Source of the DNA: a candidate division Zixibacteria bacterium 4484_93
GTDB taxonomy: Bacteria; UBP14; UBA6098; 4484-93
Length of the DNA: 9,627 nucleotides
NCBI GenBank assembly: GCA_002085385.1
Contig: NATO01000059.1
Location: 1 to 9,627 of the forward strand
Direction: 5' to 3'
The notes under the pieces were generated by a model. It was not told where the DNA came from, did not search any database, and saw nothing but the letters and a program-made list of their open reading frames with translations. The position numbers were made by a program, and so were the translations under genes. Below, piece by piece: positions 1 through 6,414 of this stretch; position 1 is the first letter of the stretch; every line of letters starts with the position of its first letter.

Positions 1-1
1 G

Positions 2-814
2 GAGATGCAAAAACTCATTCCCTGTATATTCTCCAACCTTGGGAATCTTATCGAAAAACCAGCAGAGGATGATTTCATCCACAAGCTATCGAGGGAGCAC
101 AACCTTACTCGTTCCGAGGGTGAGAAACCCACCGTCGAACTCCTATCATATACACCCGACCCCGAAAGGGTTGTATTTACTGCTGCGGTTATGGAGAAAA
201 GCATTGGAGACACGGAGAGAATAAAGAATTTATACACAGAGGAGTTTTTCGAGAAGGTGTTGGATTCCATTCTATGCTCCCGGCGGGAGAGGGCTCTCGA
301 GCAGGCAAGCTTCAGCTTCAGGATAGGAGGTATTTCGCTTCCTGCCCTGACACACATAGCACGCCACAGGATGCAGTCACCTGTCATACCGAGCCTCGCC
401 GATGTCGGCAAGAGCGAAAACTTTGTCATCCCCGAAACGATAAAAAAGAGAAAAGAGCTTTTACACCTTTACAAGGAAGCCTTCCGACGCTCAGAGAGCC
501 TGTATAAGAAATTTCTCGCATCCCGTGTTCCAAAAGAGACAGCCATCTACACATACCTTTCAGGGAATACAACGGACATCATAACGACTATGAATGCGAG
601 GGAACTATATCATTTCTTCGGGCTTCGCACCTGCAATCGGGCACAGTGGGAGATAAAAGTTGTTGCCGATAGGATGCTTGTGCTTGTGAAAGGTGTCGCA
701 CCTGTTATCTTCAAGAAGGCGGGTCCAAGATGCATCCGCCTCGGATACTGCCCCGAGGGGAAAAAGAGCTGCGGAAAACTCGACGAGGTAAGAAAACGAT
801 ATTCCGAGATATAA
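2..814 (+). CDS. FAD-dependent thymidylate synthase-like protein (ThyX family), probably 5'-partial
   Basis: ThyX enzymes methylate dUMP to dTMP in the cytoplasm using methylene-tetrahydrofolate and FAD. Numbering from the ATG at position 5, a ThyX domain appears to begin near residue 43 (VELLSYTPDPE). The signature segment RHRMQS is at residues 120-125, a conserved NARELYHFFGLR helix and AQWEI (213-217) follow, and the tail carries GPRC...GYCPEG...SCG, seen in many ThyX proteins. The signature is divergent: the family form RHRxxSxxxxSxR keeps RHR and both serines but has Ala132 in place of the last Arg. The frame has no stop back to the window edge, and the ATG has GGAG directly abutting it, too close to act as a ribosome site. 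Residues 1-14 resemble the end of a ThyX domain (compare APVIFKKAG in this protein), so this may be the second half of a tandem ThyX protein. It ends in tandem stops TAA TAG. Family assignment is firm; catalytic competence is uncertain. Confidence 0.82.
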   Translation, partial: EMQKLIPCIFSNLGNLIEKPAEDDFIHKLSREHNLTRSEGEKPTVELLSYTPDPERVVFTAAVMEKSIGDTERIKNLYTEEFFEKVLDSILCSRRERALEQASFSFRIGGISLPALTHIARHRMQSPVIPSLADVGKSENFVIPETIKKRKELLHLYKEAFRRSESLYKKFLASRVPKETAIYTYLSGNTTDIITTMNARELYHFFGLRTCNRAQWEIKVVADRMLVLVKGVAPVIFKKAGPRCIRLGYCPEGKKSCGKLDEVRKRYSEI

Positions 815-827
815 TAGCCAGATTTTC

Positions 828-855
828 TTGACATCCAGCTTTTCCATCATAAATT
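828..855 (+). promoter_or_regulatory. Sigma70-type promoter for rnfCDG
   Basis: TTGACA at 828-833 is a perfect -35 box. It is separated by 16 bp from TAAATT at 850-855 as the -10 box. Transcription would start near 862, giving a leader of about 20 bases that contains the purine-rich AAGGAAAGGG ribosome site before the rnfC ATG. Two other genes in the window have the same arrangement. Confidence 0.7.
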
Positions 856-883
856 TATTTCCTAATCTAAGGAAAGGGAAATT

Positions 884-2209
884 ATGAGACGGTTCAAAGG
901 TGGAGTTCATCCGCCTGAATGCAAGCAGCTCACCGAGGAAAAGCCGATAAGGAAAGCCGACCCGCCAAAGATTTTATACATCCCTGTTTCCCAGCATATC
1001 GGAGCGCCCGGGAAGCCAATCGTTGCAAAAGGAGACAAAGTTGACAGGGGGCAGAGGCTAACAGAGCCTGCCGGGTTTGTCTCCGTTCCTGTGCATTCGC
1101 CTGTCTCGGGCGTCGTCAAATCGATTGAGCCTTTCCACCACCCACTCGGCAAAAAACTCGATACAATCATAATCGAGAACGATGGCGAGGAGCGCTTCTC
1201 CTCTGAGCTAACAGCTGTCGAGAATTGGCAATCACTTTCTCCAAAGGATATTATCGATATTGCAAAGAGTGCCGGGCTCGCCGGTATGGGAGGAGCGACA
1301 TTCCCGACACATGTGAAGCTTTCACCTCCCGAGGGGAAAAAGATAGACACGGTCATCCTAAACGGTGCCGAGTGCGAGCCGTATCTCACCGCAGACTACA
1401 GGCTTATGCTCGAGTTCCCCGACGAGATTATCGAGGGGATGAAGATGATAATGTACACCCTCGGCGCGGAAAACGGATTCGTCGCCATAGAAGACAATAA
1501 GCCCGAGGCTGTGAAGATACTGTCACAGAAGCTCTCAGGGAGCGATATAACGGTTGTATCGCTCAGGACGAAATATCCACAGGGTGCCGAGAAGCAACTG
1601 ATAAAGGCTCTGACCGGCAGAGAGGTCCCCTCAGGCGGGTTGCCTTTCGATGTTGGAGCATATGTCCAGAATGTCGGAACAGCGAAAGCTCTATTTGATG
1701 CTGTGGCACTCGGAATCCCGCTCATCGAACGGGTGGTAACTGTCACTGGCTCGATTGTGAACACACCTGCGAATCTCCTCGTCAGGCTCGGAACGCAGGC
1801 AAAGGAGCTCATATCCGTCTGCGATGGAACAAGCGAACCGCCAGCAAAACTCATTGCAGGCGGTCCTATGATGGGAATTGCACAGTATACCGACGAGTTC
1901 CCCATTATCAAGGGGACAAGCGGGATACTTATTCTCGGGCAAAAAGAAGCAGCAGTCAACGAGCCAAAACCTTGCATCCGGTGTGCAAAGTGCGTGGATG
2001 TCTGCCCGATGAATCTGGTCCCGACCGAGCTTGCGAATTTCGCAGAGAACTCGGATTGGGAGAAGGCAGAGGATAACCATATATTGGACTGCATCGAGTG
2101 CGGCTCCTGTTCCTTCGTCTGCCCTTCAGAACGCAACCTTGTTCAGCTTATAAAGTATGGAAAATCCGAGGTGACAAATATCATAAGAAGCAGGAAGCAA
2201 AATGGCTGA
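884..2209 (+). CDS. rnfC: Electron transport complex subunit RnfC
   Basis: RnfC is the peripheral subunit of the Rnf ion-pumping ferredoxin:NAD+ oxidoreductase; it binds NAD(H) and FMN and carries two [4Fe-4S] clusters. The 441 residues match the usual length. An N-terminal barrel-sandwich (biotinyl-lipoyl-like) region is visible around VHSPVSGVV, and the nucleotide/FMN-binding loop GLAGMGGATFPTHVKL with NGAECEPYLTADYRLM follows. Two ferredoxin-type clusters close the protein: C364, C367, C370, C374-P and C403, C406, C409, C413-P. All eight ligands are present. The ATG at 884 has a good AAGGAAAGGG site upstream. The stop overlaps the rnfD start by 8 bases, so the two are translationally coupled. 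Nothing suggests decay here, in contrast to the next gene. Confidence 0.96.
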   Translation: MRRFKGGVHPPECKQLTEEKPIRKADPPKILYIPVSQHIGAPGKPIVAKGDKVDRGQRLTEPAGFVSVPVHSPVSGVVKSIEPFHHPLGKKLDTIIIENDGEERFSSELTAVENWQSLSPKDIIDIAKSAGLAGMGGATFPTHVKLSPPEGKKIDTVILNGAECEPYLTADYRLMLEFPDEIIEGMKMIMYTLGAENGFVAIEDNKPEAVKILSQKLSGSDITVVSLRTKYPQGAEKQLIKALTGREVPSGGLPFDVGAYVQNVGTAKALFDAVALGIPLIERVVTVTGSIVNTPANLLVRLGTQAKELISVCDGTSEPPAKLIAGGPMMGIAQYTDEFPIIKGTSGILILGQKEAAVNEPKPCIRCAKCVDVCPMNLVPTELANFAENSDWEKAEDNHILDCIECGSCSFVCPSERNLVQLIKYGKSEVTNIIRSRKQNG

Positions 2210-2837
2210 CAACCCGAAATTCATTGTTACACCAGCACCGCATCTCAAGGGGCGATATAGCATACCGAAGATTATGTATGCAGTGGTTCTGGCACTTATA
2301 CCGGAGCTTGTGTTTGCCACATATCTCTTCGGTCCGAGAGCACTTATTTTAACCCTTATCGCCGTGCAGACCATCGAGGGGCTGTATTCCGGCTGGCAAA
2401 ATATGTTCTGGGGAAAGATAGGCGGATGCATCGGCGAGACATCGGCTGCCCTCATCATACTGACCGGGCTCATCCTCATAATAGTCAGGATAGTCGATTG
2501 GAGGATACCGGTTTCCTACATCGGAACGGTGGCTCTGCTCGGCTGGATGCTTGGAGGAGAGACAGGACTTTTCAACGGGAATGTCGCCTTTCAGCTGTTC
2601 ACAGGCGGGCTTATGCTTGGGGCATTCTTTATGGCAACCGATATGGTCACAAGCCCGATAACTGCAAAAGGGAGATGGATATTCGGGATTGGCGCAGGGG
2701 TCTTGACAGTTTTGATAAGGCGGTTCGGCGGCTATCCTGAGGGGGTCTCATACTCCATCTTGCTTATGAATATCACCGTGCCACTCATCGACCGATGGAC
2801 GAAACCGAGAACATTCGGGGAGGTCAAGAAGAAGTGA
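2202..2837 (+). CDS. rnfD: Electron transport complex subunit RnfD, internally shortened
   Basis: RnfD is an integral membrane subunit that normally has about 310-350 residues and a covalent FMN on the Thr of an SGAT-type motif. This one has 211. The N-terminus (PHLKGRYSIPKIMYAVVLA through about residue 54) and everything from about residue 64 on (MFWGKIGGCIGETSA, DWRIPVSYIGTVALLG, GGLMLGAFFMATDMVTSPIT, RRFGGYPEGVSYSILLMN, PLID) match the family well. The stretch normally between them, with several membrane helices and the FMN-attachment motif, is absent, and the two ends are joined in frame near 2360-2395. The start overlaps rnfC and an AGGA-type site precedes it; the stop overlaps the rnfG GTG. 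Family assignment is secure. Whether the short form is natural, a pseudogene-like remnant or an assembly collapse cannot be seen. Confidence 0.9.
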   Translation: MADNPKFIVTPAPHLKGRYSIPKIMYAVVLALIPELVFATYLFGPRALILTLIAVQTIEGLYSGWQNMFWGKIGGCIGETSAALIILTGLILIIVRIVDWRIPVSYIGTVALLGWMLGGETGLFNGNVAFQLFTGGLMLGAFFMATDMVTSPITAKGRWIFGIGAGVLTVLIRRFGGYPEGVSYSILLMNITVPLIDRWTKPRTFGEVKKK

Positions 2838-3421
2838 AGACCGATGGGATACTGAAGCTTGGAGGAACACTTTTCATTGTGACACTCATCGCGGCGGTGG
2901 CTCTCGCCAAGATTAACTCAATTACCCGCCCAAAGATAGAGGAACAGGAGAGGCTCGAAAAGCAGCAGGCGATAAAATCCGTTATGCCCGATGCGGTAGT
3001 TTTTGTCCGGAGGGAGGCAGAAAACGGCAAGGAATACTACGAGGCATACAAAAACCCGGACACCACAGTATCTCTGGGGTATGTTACAACAGCGTATGGA
3101 AGCGGGTTCTCATCGACTGTCAGGACAGTCGTTGGAGTGGATAAAAACGGCAGTATAAGAGGGATTAAGGTCGTTTATCAGCAGGAGACACCAGGGCTCG
3201 GAACACACTCACAGGATGACTGGTTCCAGAAGCAGTTCAGAGGGCTTACCCCCGATGAGCTTCTGGTGAACAAGGATGGCGGTAAGATAAAGGCAATCAC
3301 GGGAGCAACCATCACATCACGGGCTGTCACAAACTCCATAAAAAGCTCGTTGAATGAGCTTTTCTCCTATTTGCCCCCTCTCGGAACGGAAAAGGATAGC
3401 CTCAGTGAGGGTGAAAACTGA
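2834..3421 (+). CDS. rnfG: Electron transport complex subunit RnfG (FMN-binding)
   Basis: RnfG is a single-span membrane subunit with an extracytoplasmic domain that carries a covalent FMN. I choose the GTG at 2834: it has GGGGAGG about 10 bases upstream, overlaps the rnfD stop, and puts the membrane anchor (GGTLFIVTLIAAVALAKI) near the N-terminus as usual. An in-frame ATG at 2795 lies inside rnfD and is less likely. From the GTG the protein has 195 residues. It shows the family segments GYVTTAYGSGFSSTVRTVVGVD, QQETPGLGTH, WFQKQF and the flavin-attachment motif TGATITS (156-162), with T159 as the expected FMN acceptor. The residue six before T159, usually Asp in flavinylation motifs, is K153. 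The last 17 codons lie antisense to the end of the convergent barrel gene and look like an added tail. Confidence 0.93.
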   Translation: MKTDGILKLGGTLFIVTLIAAVALAKINSITRPKIEEQERLEKQQAIKSVMPDAVVFVRREAENGKEYYEAYKNPDTTVSLGYVTTAYGSGFSSTVRTVVGVDKNGSIRGIKVVYQQETPGLGTHSQDDWFQKQFRGLTPDELLVNKDGGKIKAITGATITSRAVTNSIKSSLNELFSYLPPLGTEKDSLSEGEN

Positions 3422-4209
3422 TAATTTTCTCTATCCTTCGATAAAACAGGATAACTGCAGGAGAGCTCGACCGTTGTGCAATCGATGGGTGTAAAAAATA
3501 TACCGAGCGTCAAATCGACCAAGTAGTGAGCCTTTATATTCTCCCCGAGAAGGATGTATGTCTCTCCCACCAGCCCCAGCCTCGGCTTGTCGGCGATATA
3601 GACAGGGTATCTAATCCAGTAGTCTATCTCCGCCTCATTAGAAAGCTCTACATCCTCGTTTCCTGTTAGATTGCGAAGCCATATCGCAAGATGCCCGGAG
3701 AAATCGAGTGCCTCGTTGTCCTGATAGTCCCGAGTGACACTTGACACACCAACCGTTATATCAAAACTACCCGTCCCAAGAGGAGAATCCGATGCCGTAT
3801 CGCCGGTGGGGAAACTTGCTCCAACAAAAAGGCAGGGAATCTCATCCGATATGCGGTTCCGGTAGCCGAGAATTGCAACTATGTCACCTATCCCATTCGC
3901 CTCTGCCTTCGTACCAAACAGGAAAAGACGCTCTTTATAAGGGATGCGAGCCTGAACGAATATTTCTCTGGTCGGTGAAAATGTTACATCTGCCTCAAGC
4001 ATCCGCTCGATGAGCAGGGAATCCTTGAGCTCGACAAACCCGACACGACCTGGCGAATAGAAACGGGTATAATCACGGTAGGAGAAGCGGGTATCGACAA
4101 GAATATATTTGTCCCGCGAGAGGTCCGCCCAGACACCATATCTCGGCAGGGGCAACGAGAAAAGAACACCTGGCAAAAGAATAGCGATAAGAATAAATAT
4201 CCTTTTCAT
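3367..4209 (-). CDS. Predicted outer-membrane beta-barrel protein (phenol MetA-degradation-like family)
   Basis: This 280-residue protein starts with a signal peptide (MKRIFILIAILLPGVLFS) and continues as alternating beta strands with few hydrophobic helices, the pattern of an outer-membrane barrel. The segments GIGDI (106-110), a later FPTGD (133-137) and LGTGSFD (144-150) resemble the conserved blocks of the Phenol_MetA_deg-like outer-membrane family, whose substrates are mostly unknown. That match is by pattern memory, so the family name is moderate in confidence. Translation is coupled to the upstream UDG gene through an ATGA overlap, with GAAGGGGG three bases before the ATG. Its TAG lies within rnfG on the other strand, a 55 bp convergent overlap. 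No catalytic motif is visible. A linked role in DNA repair seems unlikely; co-transcription may be incidental. Confidence 0.75.
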   Translation of the reverse strand: MKRIFILIAILLPGVLFSLPLPRYGVWADLSRDKYILVDTRFSYRDYTRFYSPGRVGFVELKDSLLIERMLEADVTFSPTREIFVQARIPYKERLFLFGTKAEANGIGDIVAILGYRNRISDEIPCLFVGASFPTGDTASDSPLGTGSFDITVGVSSVTRDYQDNEALDFSGHLAIWLRNLTGNEDVELSNEAEIDYWIRYPVYIADKPRLGLVGETYILLGENIKAHYLVDLTLGIFFTPIDCTTVELSCSYPVLSKDRENYQFSPSLRLSFSVPRGGK

Positions 4210-4967
4210 AAGCCCCCTTCGCGCAATCTTTCGTCAACAGAGCCATCGGGAAGCATCCAATCCGGATGCGGTTCTCCGCTCTCCTCCATCCGATAACGAA
4301 CGCAGTTCCCCCAATCTCCTCTACAGTAAAGCTCTATCCATCTCTTATCCAACCTACCCTCCTCATAGTATCTTTTCATCGGGCAGACGGGATACCATTT
4401 ACAATCTGTGAGAAAAAACCGCATCCTGCGATAGTTTTCCAGCATCTCTTCTTCGACAGATGGGTGATAAAGGGCAGCTGCAGGATGTCTCAAAGGGAAT
4501 ATTTTTCTATCGTCGGTCAGAACAAGTCTGCCATAAACCGTATAAAATTCTGGTCTGGGTGGCAACGGAATAGCATAGTTCTCAAAGATATATCTGGTTG
4601 CATAATAACCCAGTGGAATTAGTATATCAGGATTTATTATTTCCATTTCCTTGAGGAGATATTCACTGCAAATCTCGATTTCATCCTGCTTTGGCTTCCT
4701 ATATTTCGGGAGCATACATTTAATCAGATTTGTCATATAAATCTCTTCTCTCTTGACACCGGAGGCTCTCAACAATTCATCCAATACCTTTCCAGAGGGA
4801 CCAATGAACATTTTCCCTTCTCTGTCTTCATTCTCTCCGGGTGCCTGAGCTATCAGCATCAATTTAGCATTCTGGTTTCCCTCACCACAGATAGCATTTA
4901 TTCTCGTCTCCGATAGCCTACATTTGTGGCATCCTTTTATTTCCTGATTCAAATCATCGATGGTCAT
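4206..4967 (-). CDS. Type 4 (Fe-S) uracil-DNA glycosylase with C-terminal cysteine-rich extension
   Basis: Type 4 uracil-DNA glycosylases remove uracil produced by cytosine deamination and are common in thermophiles and many bacteria. From the ATG at 4967 (GGAG eight bases upstream) the protein has 253 residues. The four cluster cysteines C13, C16, C84 and C100 have nearly the spacing known from the Thermus enzyme. The catalytic loop region AQAPGENEDREGKMFIGPSG (40-59) matches the family GEAPGxxED block, NLIKCMLP is the usual block around the third cysteine, and LRHPAAALYHPS (159-170) is the HP loop. A further 65 or so residues follow the normal end and hold C189, C195, C215 and C222 plus the conserved-looking PHPDWMLPDGS. 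Upstream in-frame codons to 5030 (TTG) lie within the promoter, so they are excluded. The gene is first in an operon with the barrel gene. Confidence 0.93.
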   Translation of the reverse strand: MTIDDLNQEIKGCHKCRLSETRINAICGEGNQNAKLMLIAQAPGENEDREGKMFIGPSGKVLDELLRASGVKREEIYMTNLIKCMLPKYRKPKQDEIEICSEYLLKEMEIINPDILIPLGYYATRYIFENYAIPLPPRPEFYTVYGRLVLTDDRKIFPLRHPAAALYHPSVEEEMLENYRRMRFFLTDCKWYPVCPMKRYYEEGRLDKRWIELYCRGDWGNCVRYRMEESGEPHPDWMLPDGSVDERLREGGL

Positions 4968-5002
4968 TTTACTTTCTCCGTTCACAAACCCCCTCCGATG
5001 CA

Positions 5003-5030
5003 AATATACAAAAAACCATCCTTGATGCAA
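5003..5030 (-). promoter_or_regulatory. Promoter for the UDG-barrel operon
   Basis: On the minus strand TTGCAT (5030-5025) is separated by 16 bp from TATATT (5008-5003). A start near 4996 would leave a leader of about 30 bases with GGAG before the ATG at 4967. It lies back to back with the ClC promoter in the same 109 bp intergenic region. Confidence 0.5.
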
Positions 5031-5043
5031 TGGATTAAACCAC

Positions 5044-5070
5044 TTGATTTCTCAAAAAAAACCTTAAATT
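5044..5070 (+). promoter_or_regulatory. Promoter for the ClC gene, predicting a leaderless message
   Basis: TTGATT at 5044-5049 is followed after 15 bp by TAAATT at 5065-5070. A start seven bases beyond the -10 box falls on the G of the GTG start codon at 5077. The in-frame TAA at 5065-5067 excludes a longer protein with a start further upstream. The 15 bp spacer is short, so confidence is moderate. Confidence 0.45.
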
Positions 5071-5076
5071 AGGGGT

Positions 5077-6363
5077 GTGTATAGGAAGGAGTATTGGAAA
5101 AATCTCAAGGAACAGCTCATCGAGTGTCTCCGGTGGATTGTTGCAGGGATATTTGTCGGTGCCACGACAGGGGGTCTCATCTATATCTTCCAGCTGTTCC
5201 TGTTTCTCGGTATAGATACCATCTCCCCTGCCCTGTCGCATCTCTGGGGTGTTATTCTTCTACCGCCAGTCGGATTGTTTCTTTCGGGGCTTGTAATATC
5301 CAAGACATCAAGTAGGATCCGACACGGGCTTGTCAGGGTGTTTGTTGCTGTCCACAGAGAAAAGGGGATTATGGGAATACTCAGCATCCCCGTGGAGATA
5401 CTCGCTTACACGGCGACAGTTGCCTTCGGAGGGAGCGGCGGGAGAGAGGGACCGGCAATTATGGTATCAGCTGCCTGGGCATCCAACCTCGGAAGGCTAC
5501 CCGTTCTCAGGGGGCTTTCATCTCGATATATCGTCATCGCCGGAGTCGCAGCTTCGTTCTCAGCCCTATTCAATGCTCCCATCGCAGGGGCGGTTTTTGC
5601 TGCCGAGCTTTTCTTCTTAAACGACATAGAGTATCGCGCTATCGCCCTCTCCGGGTTCGCAAGCATCTCAGCCCATCTCGTCTACATTCATCTCCTACCA
5701 AATGCACTGTACTTCTCCGTCCCCTTGAACATCCGTAACTACAATCTCCCATCGAAGAATATCGTTGTCTATATTCTTCTTGGAATCCTATCCGGTGTTG
5801 TATCGAGCTTCTGGACGAGGTTTTTCCGAACCGTCCAGCTTTCCTTCCGCAGATGGAAGAGGGCACTTTATTTGAAGACCGCATTGGCAGGCGGAATTCT
5901 TTCGATACTGTATGCGGTAAACCACATTTTCATAGGGAAGGATTTGCACATCTGGGGGCTGGGGTATGAAACGATAAACACGCTCTTTGAGAACCCCTGT
6001 GAAATTGCGACTCTGGTTATTATCTTTCTTCTTGTAGGGAAAATGGTTGCCACAGCTCTGACAGTTGGTTCTGGGGCTGCTGGAGGTCTGGTGCTCCCGA
6101 CATTTTTCATAGGAGCTGCTGTCGGCGCACTCTTCGGACAACTCCCTCTCGGCATTCCACCGGAGATAGCCTCTGTCGCCGGGGCACTATCATTTTTCGC
6201 ATCGTCAACGAACACACCGCTCGCTATGACAATATTCTCTGCGGAGGCTGCAGGAACATCTCTTATCCTTCCCACTATGGTGGCAAGTCTCGTCGGGCAT
6301 ATCATCTCCCGGAACGACTCTATATTCACCGATGCAAAACTTTTCTCCAGACAAAAGATTTGA
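5077..6363 (+). CDS. ClC-family chloride channel or H+/Cl- exchanger
   Basis: ClC proteins are homodimeric membrane channels or exchangers for Cl- and related anions. The 428 residues hold about ten or more hydrophobic segments and no C-terminal CBS domains, typical of bacterial members. The second signature GGSGGREGP (118-126) includes the gating Glu (E124), and GSGAAGG followed by LPTFFIGAAVGALFG (331 onward) corresponds to the third signature around helix N. The first signature, usually G(S/H)GIP or GHGVPEV, aligns with RHGLVRV (82-88), so the Pro and first Gly are lost. The later STNTPLAMTIFSAE matches the usual TPLxAxxxxxE. The GTG at 5077 is the only sensible start, since an in-frame TAA precedes it; no well-spaced ribosome site exists, only AGGGG directly before it. 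Substrate (Cl-, F- or other) cannot be told; the GREGP form argues against a fluoride-type ClC. Confidence 0.92.
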   Translation: MYRKEYWKNLKEQLIECLRWIVAGIFVGATTGGLIYIFQLFLFLGIDTISPALSHLWGVILLPPVGLFLSGLVISKTSSRIRHGLVRVFVAVHREKGIMGILSIPVEILAYTATVAFGGSGGREGPAIMVSAAWASNLGRLPVLRGLSSRYIVIAGVAASFSALFNAPIAGAVFAAELFFLNDIEYRAIALSGFASISAHLVYIHLLPNALYFSVPLNIRNYNLPSKNIVVYILLGILSGVVSSFWTRFFRTVQLSFRRWKRALYLKTALAGGILSILYAVNHIFIGKDLHIWGLGYETINTLFENPCEIATLVIIFLLVGKMVATALTVGSGAAGGLVLPTFFIGAAVGALFGQLPLGIPPEIASVAGALSFFASSTNTPLAMTIFSAEAAGTSLILPTMVASLVGHIISRNDSIFTDAKLFSRQKI

Positions 6364-6387
6364 TTTTTTGCCAAACTTCGATAAATT
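6360..6387 (+). promoter_or_regulatory. Promoter for the large secreted protein gene
   Basis: TTGATT at 6360-6365 overlaps the ClC stop codon and is separated by 16 bp from TAAATT at 6382-6387. Transcription from about 6394 would give a short leader with AGGAGG at 6405-6410, four bases before the ATG at 6415. The boxes are nearly identical to those before rnfC and the ClC gene. Confidence 0.6.
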
Positions 6388-6414
6388 CTTTACTGACCCC
6401 TGGCAGGAGGAAAA

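Noticed and set aside
1396..2136. Long minus-strand open frame opposite rnfC
   Set aside because: It is the mirror of a well-supported gene, with no recognisable domain and no ribosome site.
2795..2833. Longer rnfG start at the ATG at 2795
   Set aside because: It lies inside rnfD, adds 13 residues with no family match, and the GTG at 2834 has the better ribosome site and places the membrane anchor normally.
3400..3437. CCTCAGTGAGG palindrome and GAAAA...TTTTC pair near the rnfG stop as a terminator
   Set aside because: The first has a one-base loop and the second only five A/T-rich pairs; neither has a GC-rich stem with a T tract.
4968..5030. Longer UDG protein from the TTG at 5030
   Set aside because: The added residues would run through the predicted promoter and show no family match; the ATG at 4967 has a clear GGAG site.
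5077..6363. Fluoride-specific ClC
   Set aside because: The GREGP motif is the chloride-type form, and the Met-containing motif expected in fluoride ClC proteins is not seen.
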